DNA of 64,000 bases from Streptococcus suis (GCF_017601095.1 NZ_JAGFUX010000003.1:186001-250000); one strand, 5' to 3'. Positions 47,628-61,860 are shown, counted from the stretch's first letter. The notes: generated by a model not told the origin, from the sequence alone. Numbers and translations are program-made.

Positions 47628-47653
47628 AAAAGGAAGCTAGGCTTCCTTTTTTC
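47628..47653 (+). terminator. Terminator of the DUF1827 gene
   Basis: AAAAAGGAAGC-tag-GCTTCCTTTTTT. Confidence 0.9.
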
Positions 47654-47661
47654 ATACAGAA

Positions 47662-47697
47662 AAATCCTAACCTCATCAAGAAGTTAGGATATTTTTT
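47662..47697 (-). terminator. Terminator of ileS
   Basis: ATCCTAAC-ctcatcaagaa-GTTAGGAT with flanking T-runs, downstream of the ileS stop on the minus strand. Confidence 0.75.
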
Positions 47698-47726
47698 ACA
47701 TATCATAGATCGGAGATTCTACACTT

Positions 47727-50519
47727 TTACTTGGCTTCAAAACCTTGAGCTACTGCTTCAGCAAAGTTTTCTTCCACTATGCTTGCACAGTGGTCACAGA
47801 TTGTCGCTCCATAATTGCGTTCTGCAACACTAGTATCAATACGGCGGCAACGGTCACATACTTCACCGCTTGCACGCTCTACAGTAAAGGCAACTTCTTC
47901 TACCAGAACAGCAGTCTCAGGAGCTACTTCCGTGGTTACTGTAAGGTTAGAAACAATAAGCAACTGAGCAAGGTCTGCATTCAAGCTCTCCAAGAAGGAC
48001 TTGGTTTCAACTGACACATAGGCAGTCAGATGTGCTTCTAGCGATTTACCAATCACTTTAGCATTACGTGCTTCTTCCAAGGCTTTTTGAGCTTTTGTAC
48101 GGAAGACCATAAAGCTTTCCCAATCAGCTAAAAGCTGCGCTTCATTGCCAAATGTTTCCACCTCTGGCATTTCCGCCAATTGAACAAACTCCTCTGCTTC
48201 ATGCTCTAAGTAGGACCAGATTTCTTCTGCCGTGTGTGGCAAAATCGGAGTCAGGAGCTTGGTAATTTTCACCAAGATGTCATAGAAGACTGTCTGCATC
48301 TGGCGACGAGAAAGTGATTTAGCACCATCAATGTAGACGACATCTTTGGCAAAATCGAGGTAAAAGGCTGACAGATCAAGAGTCACAAAGTTTACTACAG
48401 ATTTGTAAATTGCCATGAAATCATAATTGTCGTAGGCTTCACGAATTTGGGCTACCAATTGGTTGAATTTCACCAAGAGATACTGGTCAACAGAACGAAG
48501 TTCTTCGTAGGCTACCGCATCACTTGCAGGATTGAAGTCAGAAGTGTTGGCAATCAAGAAGCGAAGGGTATTACGGATTTTACGGTAGGTTTCAGAAACC
48601 TGTCCAAGGATGTCCATAGATACGCGGACATCGTTTGAAGTATCAACGGATGTCACCCACAGACGCAAGATTTCTGCACCAAACTGTTTCTCAACATCAC
48701 TTGGAAGAATGGTATTCCCCAACGATTTAGACATCTTCATCCCCTTACCATCAAGGACAAAACCTTGTGACAAGATAGCTTTATATGGCGCATGACCATT
48801 TACAGCAACAGAGGTAATCAAAGACGAGTTAAACCAACCACGGTATTGGTCTGAACCTTCTAGGTAGAGATCTGCTGGGTAGGCAAGATTTTCACGGGCA
48901 TTCATAACGCCATTCCAAGACGAACCTGAGTCAAACCAAACGTCCATGATGTCAGTTTCTTTGGTAAATTCGCCATTTGGTGAACCTGGATGGGTGAAAC
49001 CAGCAGGCAAGAGGTCTTTTGCTTCAGATTTCCACCAGATGATAGACCCATGCTCTTCAAAAAGGGCAGCAACGTGGTCTGTCACTTCCTTGGTCATAAT
49101 GGCTGTACCATCTTCTGCATAGAAGATTGGAAGCGGCACACCCCAAGCACGCTGACGAGAGATGACCCAGTCACCACGGTCACGGATCATGTTGTAAAGA
49201 CGCGTTTTACCCCAAGATGGATTGAAAGTTGTTGCTTCGATTTGGTCCAAGATTTCCTGACGGAATTTGGAAACAGAGGCAAACCATTGCGGTACTGCAC
49301 GCCAGATGATTGGTTTCTTGGTTCTCCAGTCGAATGGGTAGGAGTGATTGATGACTTCGCTAGCAAGGAGCAAGTCACCCAATTTTTCCTTAACAGTTGG
49401 CACAACCTTATCATAGAATTGACCTTCAAAATCAGGACCCGCAGCTTCATTCATCAAGCCACGTTCGTTGACCGTTACGGCAACTTCCAAGTTATATTTG
49501 ACACCAACATTGTAGTCATCCTCACCAAAACCTGGAGCCGTATGGACGATACCAGTACCCGAGTCCGTTGTGACATGGTCACCCAAGATGACCAATTCAT
49601 CCACTTCTCTATCCCATGGGTGTTCGGTCACAATATATTCAAATTCAGCACCCTTGTGTTTTGAAATCACTTCAAAGGTTTCCCAACCGAATTTGGCTGC
49701 CAGGCTGTCAACCAAGGCTTCTGCCAAGACATACTTTCGGTCAGAGCCAGCAGGTTGAACCAAGACATAGTCAATGTCTGCTCCCATGGTCAAACCGCGA
49801 GAAGCCGTTACTGTAAATGGAGTCGTTGTCCAGACAACGATGTAGCTATCTGTATCCAAGAGTCCCTTGCCATCTTTAACCTTGTTGGCATAGTAAAGAG
49901 ATGTTGAGTCAATGTCATGGTATTCGATTTCAGCTTCTGCAAGGGCAGACTCAGATGACCATGACCAGTAAACAGGCTTGGCACCACGGTAGATATAGCC
50001 CTTGTCTGCCATAGCTCCAAAGACACGGATCTGAGCAGCTTCATAATCCTTCGTGAGGGTAATATATGGATTTTCCCAGTCTGCAGAAACTCCCAAGCGT
50101 TTGAAATCATCGCGTTGCTTGTCAACTTGGCTAAGAGCGTAATCACGACACATTTCAAGGTATTCTACCAAGTCCATTTCCTTGCGCTTAACACCTTGTT
50201 TCGCCAAGACTTGCTCAATCGGAAGACCATGTGTATCCCAACCTGGTACATAAGGTGCTCGGAAGCCTGACATTGACTTAGAGCGAACAATAATGTCTTT
50301 TGAAATCTTGTTCAAAGCATGTCCAACGTGGATATTTCCGTTAGCGTATGGAGGTCCATCATGAAGATGAAAGGCTGGTTTGCCTGCGTTGAGTTCTTGA
50401 CGACGGGCATACAAGTTTGCCTCGTCCCAAGCTTTTTGCCATTCAGGTTCACGTGTTGGTAAGCCTGCACGCATTGGAAAGGCTGTTTGACCTAGATTAA
50501 GTGTTTCTTTTAATTTCAT
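47727..50519 (-). CDS. ileS: Isoleucyl-tRNA synthetase
   Basis: 930 residues, class I synthetase. HIGH motif in [11 protein letters not shown] (near 60-68), a CP1 editing domain, KMSKSLGN, and a C-terminal zinc ribbon with CDRC and CDHC pairs. The bacterial (mupirocin-sensitive type) architecture is present. Its ATG overlaps the GNAT stop as ATGA. Controlled by the T-box upstream of that gene. Confidence 0.97.
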   Translation of the reverse strand: MKLKETLNLGQTAFPMRAGLPTREPEWQKAWDEANLYARRQELNAGKPAFHLHDGPPYANGNIHVGHALNKISKDIIVRSKSMSGFRAPYVPGWDTHGLPIEQVLAKQGVKRKEMDLVEYLEMCRDYALSQVDKQRDDFKRLGVSADWENPYITLTKDYEAAQIRVFGAMADKGYIYRGAKPVYWSWSSESALAEAEIEYHDIDSTSLYYANKVKDGKGLLDTDSYIVVWTTTPFTVTASRGLTMGADIDYVLVQPAGSDRKYVLAEALVDSLAAKFGWETFEVISKHKGAEFEYIVTEHPWDREVDELVILGDHVTTDSGTGIVHTAPGFGEDDYNVGVKYNLEVAVTVNERGLMNEAAGPDFEGQFYDKVVPTVKEKLGDLLLASEVINHSYPFDWRTKKPIIWRAVPQWFASVSKFRQEILDQIEATTFNPSWGKTRLYNMIRDRGDWVISRQRAWGVPLPIFYAEDGTAIMTKEVTDHVAALFEEHGSIIWWKSEAKDLLPAGFTHPGSPNGEFTKETDIMDVWFDSGSSWNGVMNARENLAYPADLYLEGSDQYRGWFNSSLITSVAVNGHAPYKAILSQGFVLDGKGMKMSKSLGNTILPSDVEKQFGAEILRLWVTSVDTSNDVRVSMDILGQVSETYRKIRNTLRFLIANTSDFNPASDAVAYEELRSVDQYLLVKFNQLVAQIREAYDNYDFMAIYKSVVNFVTLDLSAFYLDFAKDVVYIDGAKSLSRRQMQTVFYDILVKITKLLTPILPHTAEEIWSYLEHEAEEFVQLAEMPEVETFGNEAQLLADWESFMVFRTKAQKALEEARNAKVIGKSLEAHLTAYVSVETKSFLESLNADLAQLLIVSNLTVTTEVAPETAVLVEEVAFTVERASGEVCDRCRRIDTSVAERNYGATICDHCASIVEENFAEAVAQGFEAK

Positions 50520-50965
50520 TTTATCTCCTTATTTAGTTGATATTCCATTTTTATTTCATTTCCATCCAAGCCAAGTGAAACAAAGCCTAGACTGGACATG
50601 ATGGACCTCATTTTATGATTGCCAACAACGTAGCTCGCCTGAATCGATTTACAATCAGCATCTGCTTTTGCCCGTCTCATAATCTGGCGCAGAGCTTCCT
50701 TACCATAGCCTTTTCCTTGCTGATGGTGATCAATCATCAGGCGCCAGATTAACCAATTCTCTCCCTCTTTTGACAAAAGGAGAAAGCCTACAACCTTATC
50801 TGCTGCCCAGATGGCGAGCGCTTCGAGTTGATTATACTCCCTGTAGAGCCAGGTTTGCGCCAATGAATAGAGATTCGGAGCAACCTTGCGTTGATCCTTC
50901 TCGTCAAGCGAAAGAGCAATCACCGCTTCAAAACTTTCATAATCTACTAGTTGTAATTTTATCAT
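50516..50965 (-). CDS. GNAT family acetyltransferase between T-box and ileS
   Basis: 149 residues from the ATG at 50965. GNAT features: [11 protein letters not shown] acetyl-CoA loop (about 92-102) and a C-terminal [13 protein letters not shown]. There is no good ribosome site: GGAAG, 14 bases upstream, is part of the T-box terminator stem. Overlaps ileS by four bases (ATGA), so it is translated with it. Substrate unknown; RimI-like or small-molecule acetylation are both possible. Confidence 0.85.
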   Translation of the reverse strand: MIKLQLVDYESFEAVIALSLDEKDQRKVAPNLYSLAQTWLYREYNQLEALAIWAADKVVGFLLLSKEGENWLIWRLMIDHHQQGKGYGKEALRQIMRRAKADADCKSIQASYVVGNHKMRSIMSSLGFVSLGLDGNEIKMEYQLNKEIK

Positions 50966-50972
50966 ATGCAAA

Positions 50973-51165
50973 TAAAAAACTTCCGTCAAAAAGGACGAAA
51001 GTTCGTGGTACCACCTTTGTTCAGACAGAGTTTCCCCTGTCCCTCAATGCCCGTAACGTGAGCCCACGTTGGCTCTTACTGGATTCAGAACCAATTCTCT
51101 CAAGATGATACACTGATTGAAAGGGAATACAGGGCTTCCACCATCTCCTGCTCGCTTAACTTATT
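50973..51165 (-). ncRNA. T-box riboswitch (isoleucine type) upstream of GNAT-ileS
   Basis: The minus strand carries the T-box core AAAGGTGGTACCACG (51018-51004) and then an intrinsic terminator AACTTTCGTC...GACGGAAGTTTTTT (51003-50973). Upstream, AGCGAGCAGGAGATGGTGGAAGC-like sequence is typical of Stem I, and an ATC triplet near 51112 is a likely Ile specifier. Uncharged tRNA-Ile would stabilise the antiterminator and raise expression. It starts just after divIVA; I found no clear separate promoter. Confidence 0.88.
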
Positions 51166-51191
51166 TCTATCAGGCTTGTTCTTGAACTATT

Positions 51192-51896
51192 TTAGTTATA
51201 CTCAATATCAATTTTGTCTGCCGCAGCAGCTTCGTCAGCTTCTAAAGCAGCTGCTTGACGTTTCAACTCAGCTACTTCTTCAGGAGACAATTGACGGGTT
51301 ACATCCAAACCATCTTCTTCTTGGATTTCAGTTTTCTCTTGTAAAGCTTTCTCTAACACTTCGCGGAAAGCTTCATCACTTGTTTGCAAGTAAGTCGCAG
51401 TTGGACGCAAGATTTCTTCCCAATCAGATGAGTTGATGATGGACAATTGACTCTCAACTGTTGATTTCAGACGTTGGTGGAAGATCCTTGTTTTATTTTT
51501 TAACTCTTCAGTTTCCACCGCTACTTTTTTAGCATTATCAGTTGCATTACGAAGAATTTCGTTAGCCTTGTCTTTTGCTTCATTGAGCAAGTTTTGAGCA
51601 TCATAGTCTGCTTGTTTGATAATATTTGAGGCACGGTCTTCAGCTGCAACCTTTACTTTTTCAGCAGTATCTTGGGCTAAGAGAACTGATTGACTCAACG
51701 ATTCTTTCATTTCGTCAAAGTAAGCCAAACGCTCCTTCAAAGACTTGATTTCAGACTCTTGTTCATGTTTAGTACGAACCAAGTCTTCGTAGTCAACAGT
51801 AACCATATCCAAAAATTCATCAACTTCTTCTTGGTTGTAGCCACGGAACTTAGTTCCAAAGGTTCTATCTTTTATTTCTAATGATGTTAATGCCAT
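51192..51896 (-). CDS. divIVA: Septum-site protein DivIVA
   Basis: 234 residues. Conserved N-terminal membrane-binding region (LTSLEIKDRTFGTKFRGYNQEEVDEFL in outline, residues 3-30) and long coiled coils to about 190, then an acidic tail. Localises to septa and poles and organises division and growth with the downstream wall machinery. Last gene of the division cluster, 8 bases after ylmH. Confidence 0.95.
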   Translation of the reverse strand: MALTSLEIKDRTFGTKFRGYNQEEVDEFLDMVTVDYEDLVRTKHEQESEIKSLKERLAYFDEMKESLSQSVLLAQDTAEKVKVAAEDRASNIIKQADYDAQNLLNEAKDKANEILRNATDNAKKVAVETEELKNKTRIFHQRLKSTVESQLSIINSSDWEEILRPTATYLQTSDEAFREVLEKALQEKTEIQEEDGLDVTRQLSPEEVAELKRQAAALEADEAAAADKIDIEYN

Positions 51897-51904
51897 AACT
51901 TCCC

Positions 51905-52699
51905 CTATTTCTTGAAAAATTCAATTTCTAATTTTATTTTACCTTGTTTTGAATATCCTAAAAAATTTCGAACTTCCACTCTCCCAAATGACCGAACGCT
52001 TATTAACTGACCCTCTTGTACAGTTCGCGAAGCTTGTCCGACTGAAACATAATCCACTTTTACCTTCCCGGAATCAATCAGACTAGTAGCGAGCTGGCGA
52101 GACAGGTTAAAACTCGCTGCAACTATCTTATCCAGCCGCATACTGCTCACCAAGATTGTCTTGGTTTGGCCCTTTGGTTTCTCAACTCGATCTAAATCTG
52201 TCCAGGTTAGTTCTTTCCAATGTACCTTGGCCTTTGCAATTTTCTGCACTTCTGCCTCAATGGTGGAAACGAAACGTTTATCCACTAGAATAACCGCTCT
52301 GCCTTCTTCTACAAAAATGTCACCAAGTAACTCCCGCTTGATTCCTAAGCGATTCAAGAGTGTCCCTAGAATCTGCGCATGTGTCAATTGATGAAATTTT
52401 TCAGCGTAAGTCAACTCCAAGATGCTTATTTCAAAATCTGTTGTCTCCAACTGATAATATTCTGGAGCAACAATGCAACGACCATACTCTGTTCCTAGCA
52501 TTTCTCTAGAAGAATAGACCGCCAATCCATGATAATTGGCTACATCACGTATTATTTTTTCTTGTCGTGAATGAACAAATTCCGTCAATCGAAATTGATA
52601 AGAATCCACCACCCATTGTGCCAGGCTGGCTATCTTATCCAAATAGGCCCATTCATCTTTATTATAATGTTGGTAGACTTGGTGACGAGCTGAGGTCAT
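51905..52699 (-). CDS. YlmH family S4-domain RNA-binding protein
   Basis: 264 residues from the ATG at 52699, which overlaps the ylmG stop as ATGA; the open frame further upstream runs into ylmG. C-terminal S4 domain (about 185-245, SSMRLDKIVAASFNLSR). YlmH homologues bind ribosomes and rescue stalled translation. Position between ylmG and divIVA is the standard order. Confidence 0.9.
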   Translation of the reverse strand: MTSARHQVYQHYNKDEWAYLDKIASLAQWVVDSYQFRLTEFVHSRQEKIIRDVANYHGLAVYSSREMLGTEYGRCIVAPEYYQLETTDFEISILELTYAEKFHQLTHAQILGTLLNRLGIKRELLGDIFVEEGRAVILVDKRFVSTIEAEVQKIAKAKVHWKELTWTDLDRVEKPKGQTKTILVSSMRLDKIVAASFNLSRQLATSLIDSGKVKVDYVSVGQASRTVQEGQLISVRSFGRVEVRNFLGYSKQGKIKLEIEFFKK

Positions 52700-52956
52700 A
52701 GAACAACCAACCAATAATATAGAAAACGATAGGCCAGATTTAACACAACCATCACAATGAATATAGTCCAATCCAGGCCCATAAACTGCAGTCGTAAGTT
52801 TCGAAATGGAAGAAGAATTGGTCGAACCATCCAAATCACCAGTCGGCCAATAAAGGTATCATACAAACCAGGGATCCATGACATAAAGGCATAGGCCAAT
52901 AAAATATAGGAATAAATTTCCAAAGCCTTTAAGAGGATGATAATGATTAAATCCAT
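52696..52956 (-). CDS. YggT family membrane protein (YlmG)
   Basis: 86 residues with two membrane segments (about 4-24 and 62-84) around SWIPGLYD and RPILLPFRN, the YggT pattern. Needed for normal division or envelope function in related species; the exact role is unknown. Three bases after sepF. Confidence 0.9.
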   Translation of the reverse strand: MDLIIIILLKALEIYSYILLAYAFMSWIPGLYDTFIGRLVIWMVRPILLPFRNLRLQFMGLDWTIFIVMVVLNLAYRFLYYWLVVL

Positions 52957-52959
52957 GAT

Positions 52960-53535
52960 TTACCTTTTCATATCGAAATCATATTCCAGATCTGACTGAC
53001 CTGACTGATGGTTCGCATTTCGAATCTCTTCTATATTGACGGTCACATTTACTGGAGTCAATAACCACATAGAATTTGAAACTTTTTTGAGGTTTCCAGC
53101 CAAGACAGAACGAGCACCGTCTAAGTAATCCAAACAACGACGAGCCTGTGGATCAGACATGTATTGGAAATCAATCAATATACTAGCATTTTCCAACAAC
53201 AAGTTAACAATTTCAGGTGCATCCTCATAACGTTTTGGATACTTGATGTCAATGGTTGTCTTCACCTCTACTGAATGACTATTGGATTTTAACTCCATTT
53301 GTCGATCGTTCAATCGTTGAATACTATTTTCCACTTTACGGGAAACTGGTTGTTCATCCGTACGCTGCTGCCCATTTTTTTCAGTCATGGTCGTTCGAGC
53401 TGATTGACTCGACGGAGCAAGACGCAGAGTAGGGGACTGCTTCACTTCTGATTGACGGACTTCTTCCCGATATAGATCGCTATCATCCATTTCAAAATAA
53501 TTAAAAAAGTTTTTGAAGGTATCTTTTAATGCCAC
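52960..53535 (-). CDS. sepF: Cell division protein SepF
   Basis: 191 residues. N-terminal amphipathic helix ([16 protein letters not shown]), a variable linker, and the C-terminal SepF fold with [12 protein letters not shown] and [17 protein letters not shown]. Links FtsZ to the membrane and shapes the septum. Confidence 0.94.
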   Translation of the reverse strand: MALKDTFKNFFNYFEMDDSDLYREEVRQSEVKQSPTLRLAPSSQSARTTMTEKNGQQRTDEQPVSRKVENSIQRLNDRQMELKSNSHSVEVKTTIDIKYPKRYEDAPEIVNLLLENASILIDFQYMSDPQARRCLDYLDGARSVLAGNLKKVSNSMWLLTPVNVTVNIEEIRNANHQSGQSDLEYDFDMKR

Positions 53536-53547
53536 TTTTATCTTCTC

Positions 53548-54219
53548 CTATCTAAAAAATGCTGAACCGATCCGAACAAAAGTAGCTCCATTTTGAATGG
53601 CTTGTTCAAAATCACCGCTCATTCCCATGCTTAATTCTGTAAATGGCATATTGGGGATGTGCTTAGCAGCTAATGTCTGACAGATTTCAGAAGTCTTTGC
53701 AAATATTTTATCCAATTCTTCTGAACTCGCATCAATCGGAGCCATTGTCATGAGACCAACTAAGCGAATGTTTTTTAATGTCTGTAGTTGGGAAATCACT
53801 TCATCCAATTCTTCAGGAGCAAAACCGTGCTTGCTTTCTTCTCCTGAGATATTCACTTGCAAAAAACAATTGATTGTTTTTGTCGCACGCTTTTCAATCT
53901 CAGCAGCCAAAGAAAGGGAATCCAAGGCATGGAAGTAATCAACATAATTGATAACATCCTTTACCTTCCGACGCTGTAAACTGCCAATCAAATGCCAAAC
54001 TAATCCATTCTCATGTAAAGTCTTATATTTCTCTAGGAATTTATCCACTCGATTCTCGCCGATATGGCAAATTCCTGCATCAATCAGTTCTTTAGCAATA
54101 GAGCTGTCCACATATTTTGTGACAGCTATTACATTTACAGAATCTTTTGTACGATGGGCATGATGGCAAGCCCCTTCAATGCTTGCCATCACTTCATCAT
54201 AATTACGTTTAATCGACAT
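53548..54219 (-). CDS. YggS family PLP-binding protein (YlmE)
   Basis: 223 residues from the ATG at 54219, one base after the ftsZ stop. PLP lysine in VIAVTKYV and the phosphate-binding SMGMSGDFEQAI segment. PLPBP-type proteins handle free PLP and amino acid balance. Standard place between ftsZ and sepF. Confidence 0.92.
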   Translation of the reverse strand: MSIKRNYDEVMASIEGACHHAHRTKDSVNVIAVTKYVDSSIAKELIDAGICHIGENRVDKFLEKYKTLHENGLVWHLIGSLQRRKVKDVINYVDYFHALDSLSLAAEIEKRATKTINCFLQVNISGEESKHGFAPEELDEVISQLQTLKNIRLVGLMTMAPIDASSEELDKIFAKTSEICQTLAAKHIPNMPFTELSMGMSGDFEQAIQNGATFVRIGSAFFR

Positions 54220-54220
54220 C

Positions 54221-56855
<2,635 letters not shown>

Positions 56856-56894
56856 TCGATCAGTCCTCTCTTACTTTCAACTTTAACATTTTTA

Positions 56895-56935
56895 AATTCT
56901 ATTTTTTTTGATAGAATTATTCATTTTTCATTATA
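56895..56935 (-). promoter_or_regulatory. ftsA promoter and leader hairpin
   Basis: Minus strand TGGTATAAT, an extended -10 ending at 56930, followed in the leader by AATTCTAT-n8-ATAGAATT, a perfect 8-bp inverted repeat at 56918-56895. A second TATAAT lies 9 bases upstream. Confidence 0.6.
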
Positions 56936-57001
56936 CCATATTATATCTGAAAAAGGGCATTTTATTAGCTTATTTCTTGATTTCTTTTGATTTTTTCTAA
57001 C

Positions 57002-58048
57002 TCAAAGTGCATAGCTATAGACTCCCACTTCCATATCAATAACACTAGCTACTGTTAATTGAGGTGAAATAGTCAAATAATAGGGCAATTTGATGCTAAT
57101 TTGTGATAGTGGTATGAGAACTTTGTTGCCATCGTACATGGTCAGTGTCAGCAAGTCCACTGTAGCTGTAGTTGGAGTCAAGTCAACCTGTTGGATATTG
57201 GTCAAGATTTTCTGGTCGATCTCATCCAATTGTATAGCAAGTTTCTTAATCATTTCTTTATCCGTCAAATTCATCAAGGTATAATCTGTCCCTAGGTTTT
57301 CTTCTGCAGTTTCAATTTCCGCAATTTTTCCACTTGAAAGAACCGAATAATAAGTGTTGTTTTGCTTGATATAGCCAACTTCCTTGTATTCTTCAATATC
57401 GATAGTAAACTGGTTGGGAAATTGATACGAAATGCTTGCAGTTTTTACTAGGTTACTAGATTTTTCTACATTGGCTGCATAAGCATCTTTATGCAAAAGT
57501 GTTGTCAGACTATAATCTTGATCTGAAATTAAACTATACTGCTTGACCATTTCTGCCGTCAGCAGGATTTGACCTGTCACTTTTAGCTGCTTTTGCTTAC
57601 TCCAAGGACTGATAAAATAGGCTGCTAACAATACCACACTAACAGCTACCAAGTAGATCGGAACGGCTTTGGCCCACGCTTTTCTAGGAATACTTACTTG
57701 GTCTTCTTTAACCTTTTTTTCTTTCTTAAAAAAAGAAGGCCGTTTTTTTCTCTGACCTTGGTCAGAATCCTTTTCCACTTCTTCTCTAACTGCTTCCAAG
57801 GATTGAGCCTGGCTAGCCAAATAGGCTTCGTGCTTTTCCCGCCAGGACTTTAGAAATTGACTAGCTTCCTCTTGGTGTTCGTCTTCTTCCGCAGTCTTCT
57901 GATCAGCCTCCTCAAGAACAACATCTTCAGTACTTTCCGGCTTCCCAGCTTCTTCAGAACCTTGTTCAACAGACTCTGTTTGCACCTCTTCTTCAAAAAG
58001 TATGCTTTCTTGTTCTTCCATTACCTTCTGGTCTTCTCTATCCTTCAT
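57002..58048 (-). CDS. divIB: Cell division protein DivIB/FtsQ
   Basis: 348 residues. Long acidic cytoplasmic region (1-125), one membrane helix (about 129-148), then POTRA and FtsQ/DivIB beta domains. Part of the DivIB-DivIC-FtsL complex that triggers septal wall synthesis. The long Glu-rich N-terminus is usual in streptococci. Overlaps murG by 11 bases. Confidence 0.93.
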   Translation of the reverse strand: MKDREDQKVMEEQESILFEEEVQTESVEQGSEEAGKPESTEDVVLEEADQKTAEEDEHQEEASQFLKSWREKHEAYLASQAQSLEAVREEVEKDSDQGQRKKRPSFFKKEKKVKEDQVSIPRKAWAKAVPIYLVAVSVVLLAAYFISPWSKQKQLKVTGQILLTAEMVKQYSLISDQDYSLTTLLHKDAYAANVEKSSNLVKTASISYQFPNQFTIDIEEYKEVGYIKQNNTYYSVLSSGKIAEIETAEENLGTDYTLMNLTDKEMIKKLAIQLDEIDQKILTNIQQVDLTPTTATVDLLTLTMYDGNKVLIPLSQISIKLPYYLTISPQLTVASVIDMEVGVYSYAL

Positions 58049-59117
58049 ACCTAGACCTTCTTCCGATATCTGATTTCAAGCGCTCATAAAAGGCTTCCAA
58101 GGATTGAATGTCGGTTGACTCTTCCATATTTTTCAGGAATAGATCTTTTTGTTGGAAAATTTCCTCCACCAAGCCTGGAAAACGTTCCATGGTCAAGTCT
58201 TCTTCTGACCATTGTTTGGCATAACCTTTTTCTTCAAAATAGGCCGCATTTTCCAACTGATCACCTCGACTAGCTTGTTTTCCTAGTGGAACAATGGCAT
58301 GCAGTTTTTGCCCTGCAACCAATTCAAAGAGGGTATTGGAACCACCTCTTGTCACCACCAAATCAGCTTGAGCCAACAAGGGAAAATAGAGGTCTGTCAC
58401 ATAGTCAACCCTGTATAGATTATCGGACAATTCATTCAAATCCGAATGACCGGTTATGTTGATAATGTTATAGAGTTGTGTCAAGGCATTTTTTTCTGAA
58501 CTGATAAAGTCATTAAAGACCTTGGCACCACCCGACCCACCGATGAATAGTAGAACAGGTTTTTCTTCATCAAAATGACGCAAAATATCCGGCAACTGAA
58601 TCGGTGTCACCTTGTTTGACTGAGCAACCTTTGTAACAGCCCCAACATGGACAACCTTTTCAAGACCAGCAGTTTGCTCAAAAGTAGAATACATGGTCGT
58701 TGCAAATTTATAGGCGATCTTATTGGCCAAGCCCATGCTCAAATCTGATTCGTGAATAAAGACAGGAATCCCCAAGGAACGCGCTGCAATGACAGGCGGA
58801 ACTGAGACAAAGCCACCTTTAGAGAAAAGTGCTTGCGGACGAACTTTTGCCATCACAAAGAGAGATTGGAGAATACCCCAACCAACCTTAAAAACATCCA
58901 AGGCATTTTGCCATGAAAAATACCGACGGAGCTTCCCAGTTGCAATCGGATGGAACTGGATATCCAAACCCGATTTAATAATTTGCTGGTATTCGATCCC
59001 AGCCGCATCACCAATATAATGCACCTGCCAGCCATCTTCAATAAATTTTGGAATCAAGAGGAGATTAAGGGTCACATGGCCAACTGTTCCTCCTCCTGTA
59101 AAGATGATTTTCTTCAT
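58038..59117 (-). CDS. murG: UDP-GlcNAc:lipid I N-acetylglucosaminyltransferase MurG
   Basis: 359 residues, GT-B fold. N-terminal loop GGGTVGHV in place of the common GGTGGH, and the C-domain [19 protein letters not shown]-GlcNAc site. Adds GlcNAc to lipid I to make lipid II at the inner membrane face. One base after murD. Confidence 0.95.
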   Translation of the reverse strand: MKKIIFTGGGTVGHVTLNLLLIPKFIEDGWQVHYIGDAAGIEYQQIIKSGLDIQFHPIATGKLRRYFSWQNALDVFKVGWGILQSLFVMAKVRPQALFSKGGFVSVPPVIAARSLGIPVFIHESDLSMGLANKIAYKFATTMYSTFEQTAGLEKVVHVGAVTKVAQSNKVTPIQLPDILRHFDEEKPVLLFIGGSGGAKVFNDFISSEKNALTQLYNIINITGHSDLNELSDNLYRVDYVTDLYFPLLAQADLVVTRGGSNTLFELVAGQKLHAIVPLGKQASRGDQLENAAYFEEKGYAKQWSEEDLTMERFPGLVEEIFQQKDLFLKNMEESTDIQSLEAFYERLKSDIGRRSRYEG

Positions 59118-59118
59118 A

Positions 59119-60471
59119 TTATCCCTTCAATTCTTCTACTGCCTTGAGGAAGACCTCCCCACGCACCTCAAAATTATCATACATATCCCAACTTGCATTG
59201 GCAGGGCTTAAAAGAACTGTGTCACCTTGACTCGCCAAGGCAAATGCCTTATGAGTTGCATCTGCAACATCTTTTGCATCTGTATAAGCTACACCTGCCT
59301 TATCCGCCGCCCGTTTCACCCGTTCAGCCGACTGTCCAAGCACTACCATGTGCTTCAAGCCACGAATATCTGGCACCAAATCATCAAATTCATTGCCACG
59401 GTCTAAACCACCAGCAATCAAGATAACCTGCGCATTATCAAAACCAGACAAGGCCATCTGAGTCGCCAAGATGTTGGTCGACTTACTATCATTATAGAAA
59501 GAGACGCCAGCGATTTCATCAACAAACTGCAGGCGGTGTTTGACACCACCAAAAGCAGCCAGACTATCACGAATGGCTTGATTATCAACACCAAGAGACT
59601 TGGCTACCGCAATCGTTGCCAAGGCATTTTCAATATTGTGTGAACCAGGCACACCGATCTGATCGGCATCCATGATCCATTCTCCCTTGAAGTAGAGCTT
59701 GCCATCCAAAAGATAGGCACCCTCCACCACTTCTTGGGTCGAAAACGGTAAGACTGTTGCCTTTGTTTCATGTGCCAATGCACGCGCCTCTTCCTGGTTA
59801 AAGTTCAATACTAAGATATTTTCCGATGTCATCTGACGTTGAATCATCCATTTGGCTGCCACATACTGGTCAAAACTGCCGTGATAATCCAAGTGACTTG
59901 CGATTAAATTTGTGATGACTGCAATCTTAGGGAGGAATGACTCCGTTCCCATTAATTGGAAAGAAGACAGCTCCATCACCAGACAATCCTTGTCACGCGC
60001 CTCTTGAACCACTTCTGAGGCAGGATAGCCAATATTGCCACACAATTTCGCAGATTGACCTCCCGCATTAAGAACTTCTGCAATCATGGTCGTTGTTGTT
60101 GTTTTCCCATTTGACCCTGTGATGCCCACAATCGGCGCCTCAGAAACAAGATAAGCCAATTCAACCTCGGTCCAAACAGGTATCCCCTTGTCCAGGGCCT
60201 TCACCACCATAGGATTGTCATAGCGGATACCAGGGTTTTTCACTAACAAGGCAAATTCTTCATCCAATAATTCCAAGGGATGGCTACCACAGATGACCCG
60301 AATCCCATCTTCCAATAAGGCCTGAGCCATCGGATTGTCTTCAAAAGGCTTACCGTCATTGACAGTTACGATTGCACCAAGGCGGTCTAATAACCGAGCC
60401 GCAGCCTCGCCAGATTTGGCCAAGCCCAATACCAAAACTTTTTTATTCTTAAAATCTTCAATCATTTTCAT
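59119..60471 (-). CDS. murD: UDP-N-acetylmuramoyl-L-alanine:D-glutamate ligase
   Basis: 450 residues from the ATG at 60471 (MKMIEDF); a TTG three bases earlier and an ATG six bases later are alternatives, none with a clear ribosome site. ATP-binding [15 protein letters not shown] and the ligase NDSKSTN segment are typical. Adds D-Glu in cytoplasmic peptidoglycan precursor synthesis. First visible gene of the division cluster. Confidence 0.95.
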   Translation of the reverse strand: MKMIEDFKNKKVLVLGLAKSGEAAARLLDRLGAIVTVNDGKPFEDNPMAQALLEDGIRVICGSHPLELLDEEFALLVKNPGIRYDNPMVVKALDKGIPVWTEVELAYLVSEAPIVGITGSNGKTTTTTMIAEVLNAGGQSAKLCGNIGYPASEVVQEARDKDCLVMELSSFQLMGTESFLPKIAVITNLIASHLDYHGSFDQYVAAKWMIQRQMTSENILVLNFNQEEARALAHETKATVLPFSTQEVVEGAYLLDGKLYFKGEWIMDADQIGVPGSHNIENALATIAVAKSLGVDNQAIRDSLAAFGGVKHRLQFVDEIAGVSFYNDSKSTNILATQMALSGFDNAQVILIAGGLDRGNEFDDLVPDIRGLKHMVVLGQSAERVKRAADKAGVAYTDAKDVADATHKAFALASQGDTVLLSPANASWDMYDNFEVRGEVFLKAVEELKG

Positions 60472-60657
60472 CAATAGATACCATTCTTTCTAACTTACTA
60501 TTTTACATGGAAAATCCCCCATTTTCAAGCCAGAGCGGTCACTTTCAAACTTCTTAAACTATTTTTTTAGAATTATTACAAAATGGAGTCATCTTCTTTG
60601 CTATTCTATTATAAACATGTTAGACTACGAGTGAAAAATATATAAAGGAGTGTCATT

Positions 60658-61860
60658 ATGACAAATATTCTTGAAACCCTTTTCTTGCCACTTGTTTCTG
60701 CCTTGCCAGGATTCGTGAGCATGTTGATTCTCTTGGTGATTGCCTTTGTGCTCGCTAGCTTCTTGCGCAAGCTCACCTTCACTGGCCTCAATAAAATCCA
60801 GTTTGCTGACAAACTGCACAAATGGGGCGTTATCAAACAAGAAGACGACGGTAAAGGAGTCATTAAAAATCTCGGTCAGTTGGTTTACTTCCTGGTCATC
60901 CTCTTCTTCCTTCCATCCATTCTTTCTGGTTTGAATATCAGCTCAACAGTTGATCCAATTGCCAGCATGTTCCAAAAATTCTTTGCCTTCATTCCAAACT
61001 TGATTGCAGCAGGCTTGATCCTCTTCGTCGGAACCTTCTTCTGCAACTTTATCAAGAGCCTCTTGGTTGTTTTCTTGGAACGCCTCGATATCGATACTTG
61101 GTATGCAAAAGTTACTGGACAAGAGAAACTTCCTATTGACACCAAACAACTAATTTCCGTTTTGGCAACCGTTGTTTATGTCTTGGTCTTCATCCCAATC
61201 TTGACCTTGGCTTTGGAAACACTTGGTATTACAAGCATCTCTCAACCAATCGTTACAATTTTAAACCAAGTAATCGGTGCTCTTCCAAGTGTCTTGGTTG
61301 CACTTGTCTTGATTGCACTTGGTAGCTTTATCTCTAAATTAATCGGCAACCTCTTGGAAAATCTCCTTGAAACTGCCGGCATCAATACATACTCTAAATA
61401 CCTAACAAACAAGGAAGACACCAACTTCCAACTTTCAGCAGTCATTGCACAAGTAGTACGTGCCATTATCATCATCTTCTTCTTTGTACAAGCGATCCAA
61501 GTCTTGAACCTTCAAGTCTTCAACTCAGTTGGTACTGCAATTCTTGCTTACCTTCCATCTTTAATCAGCGCTATCGCTATCGTTGTCTTGGCAGTAATTG
61601 GCGGAAACATCTTGTCAAGTTTCCTAAACAAGGTAACAAACAACGCCTTCCTAGCAGGTTTGGTCCGTTACGGCATCCTTGTCTTGGCGGTCTTTATGGC
61701 ACTTGACCAATTGAAATTTGCACAAAATATCGTGCAATCAACCTTTACAATTGTTCTTGGAGCATTTGCAGTAGCCTTCGCCCTTGCATTTGGTCTTGGC
61801 GGTCGGGACTTCGCTGCAAAACAATTGGAAAAATTGGACAAAAAAATTGATAAAGAATAG
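60658..61860 (+). CDS. Mechanosensitive ion channel family protein (conserved TM-helix repeats)
   Basis: 400 residues with many hydrophobic helices in several tandem copies of the small-conductance channel-like TM repeat (segments such as LPSVLVALVLIALGSFISKLIG and LPSLISAIAIVVLAVIGG recur in form). Ends GLGGRDFAAKQLEKL, a feature of CmpX/PF05552-type channels. Probably a membrane stretch or stress protein. AAAGGAG precedes the ATG, and codon use looks like that of a well-expressed gene. Confidence 0.82.
   Translation: MTNILETLFLPLVSALPGFVSMLILLVIAFVLASFLRKLTFTGLNKIQFADKLHKWGVIKQEDDGKGVIKNLGQLVYFLVILFFLPSILSGLNISSTVDPIASMFQKFFAFIPNLIAAGLILFVGTFFCNFIKSLLVVFLERLDIDTWYAKVTGQEKLPIDTKQLISVLATVVYVLVFIPILTLALETLGITSISQPIVTILNQVIGALPSVLVALVLIALGSFISKLIGNLLENLLETAGINTYSKYLTNKEDTNFQLSAVIAQVVRAIIIIFFFVQAIQVLNLQVFNSVGTAILAYLPSLISAIAIVVLAVIGGNILSSFLNKVTNNAFLAGLVRYGILVLAVFMALDQLKFAQNIVQSTFTIVLGAFAVAFALAFGLGGRDFAAKQLEKLDKKIDKE

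Noticed and set aside
48990-49664. 224-codon antisense frame inside ileS
   Set aside because: Shadow of the ileS coding sequence; no ribosome site or recognisable domain.
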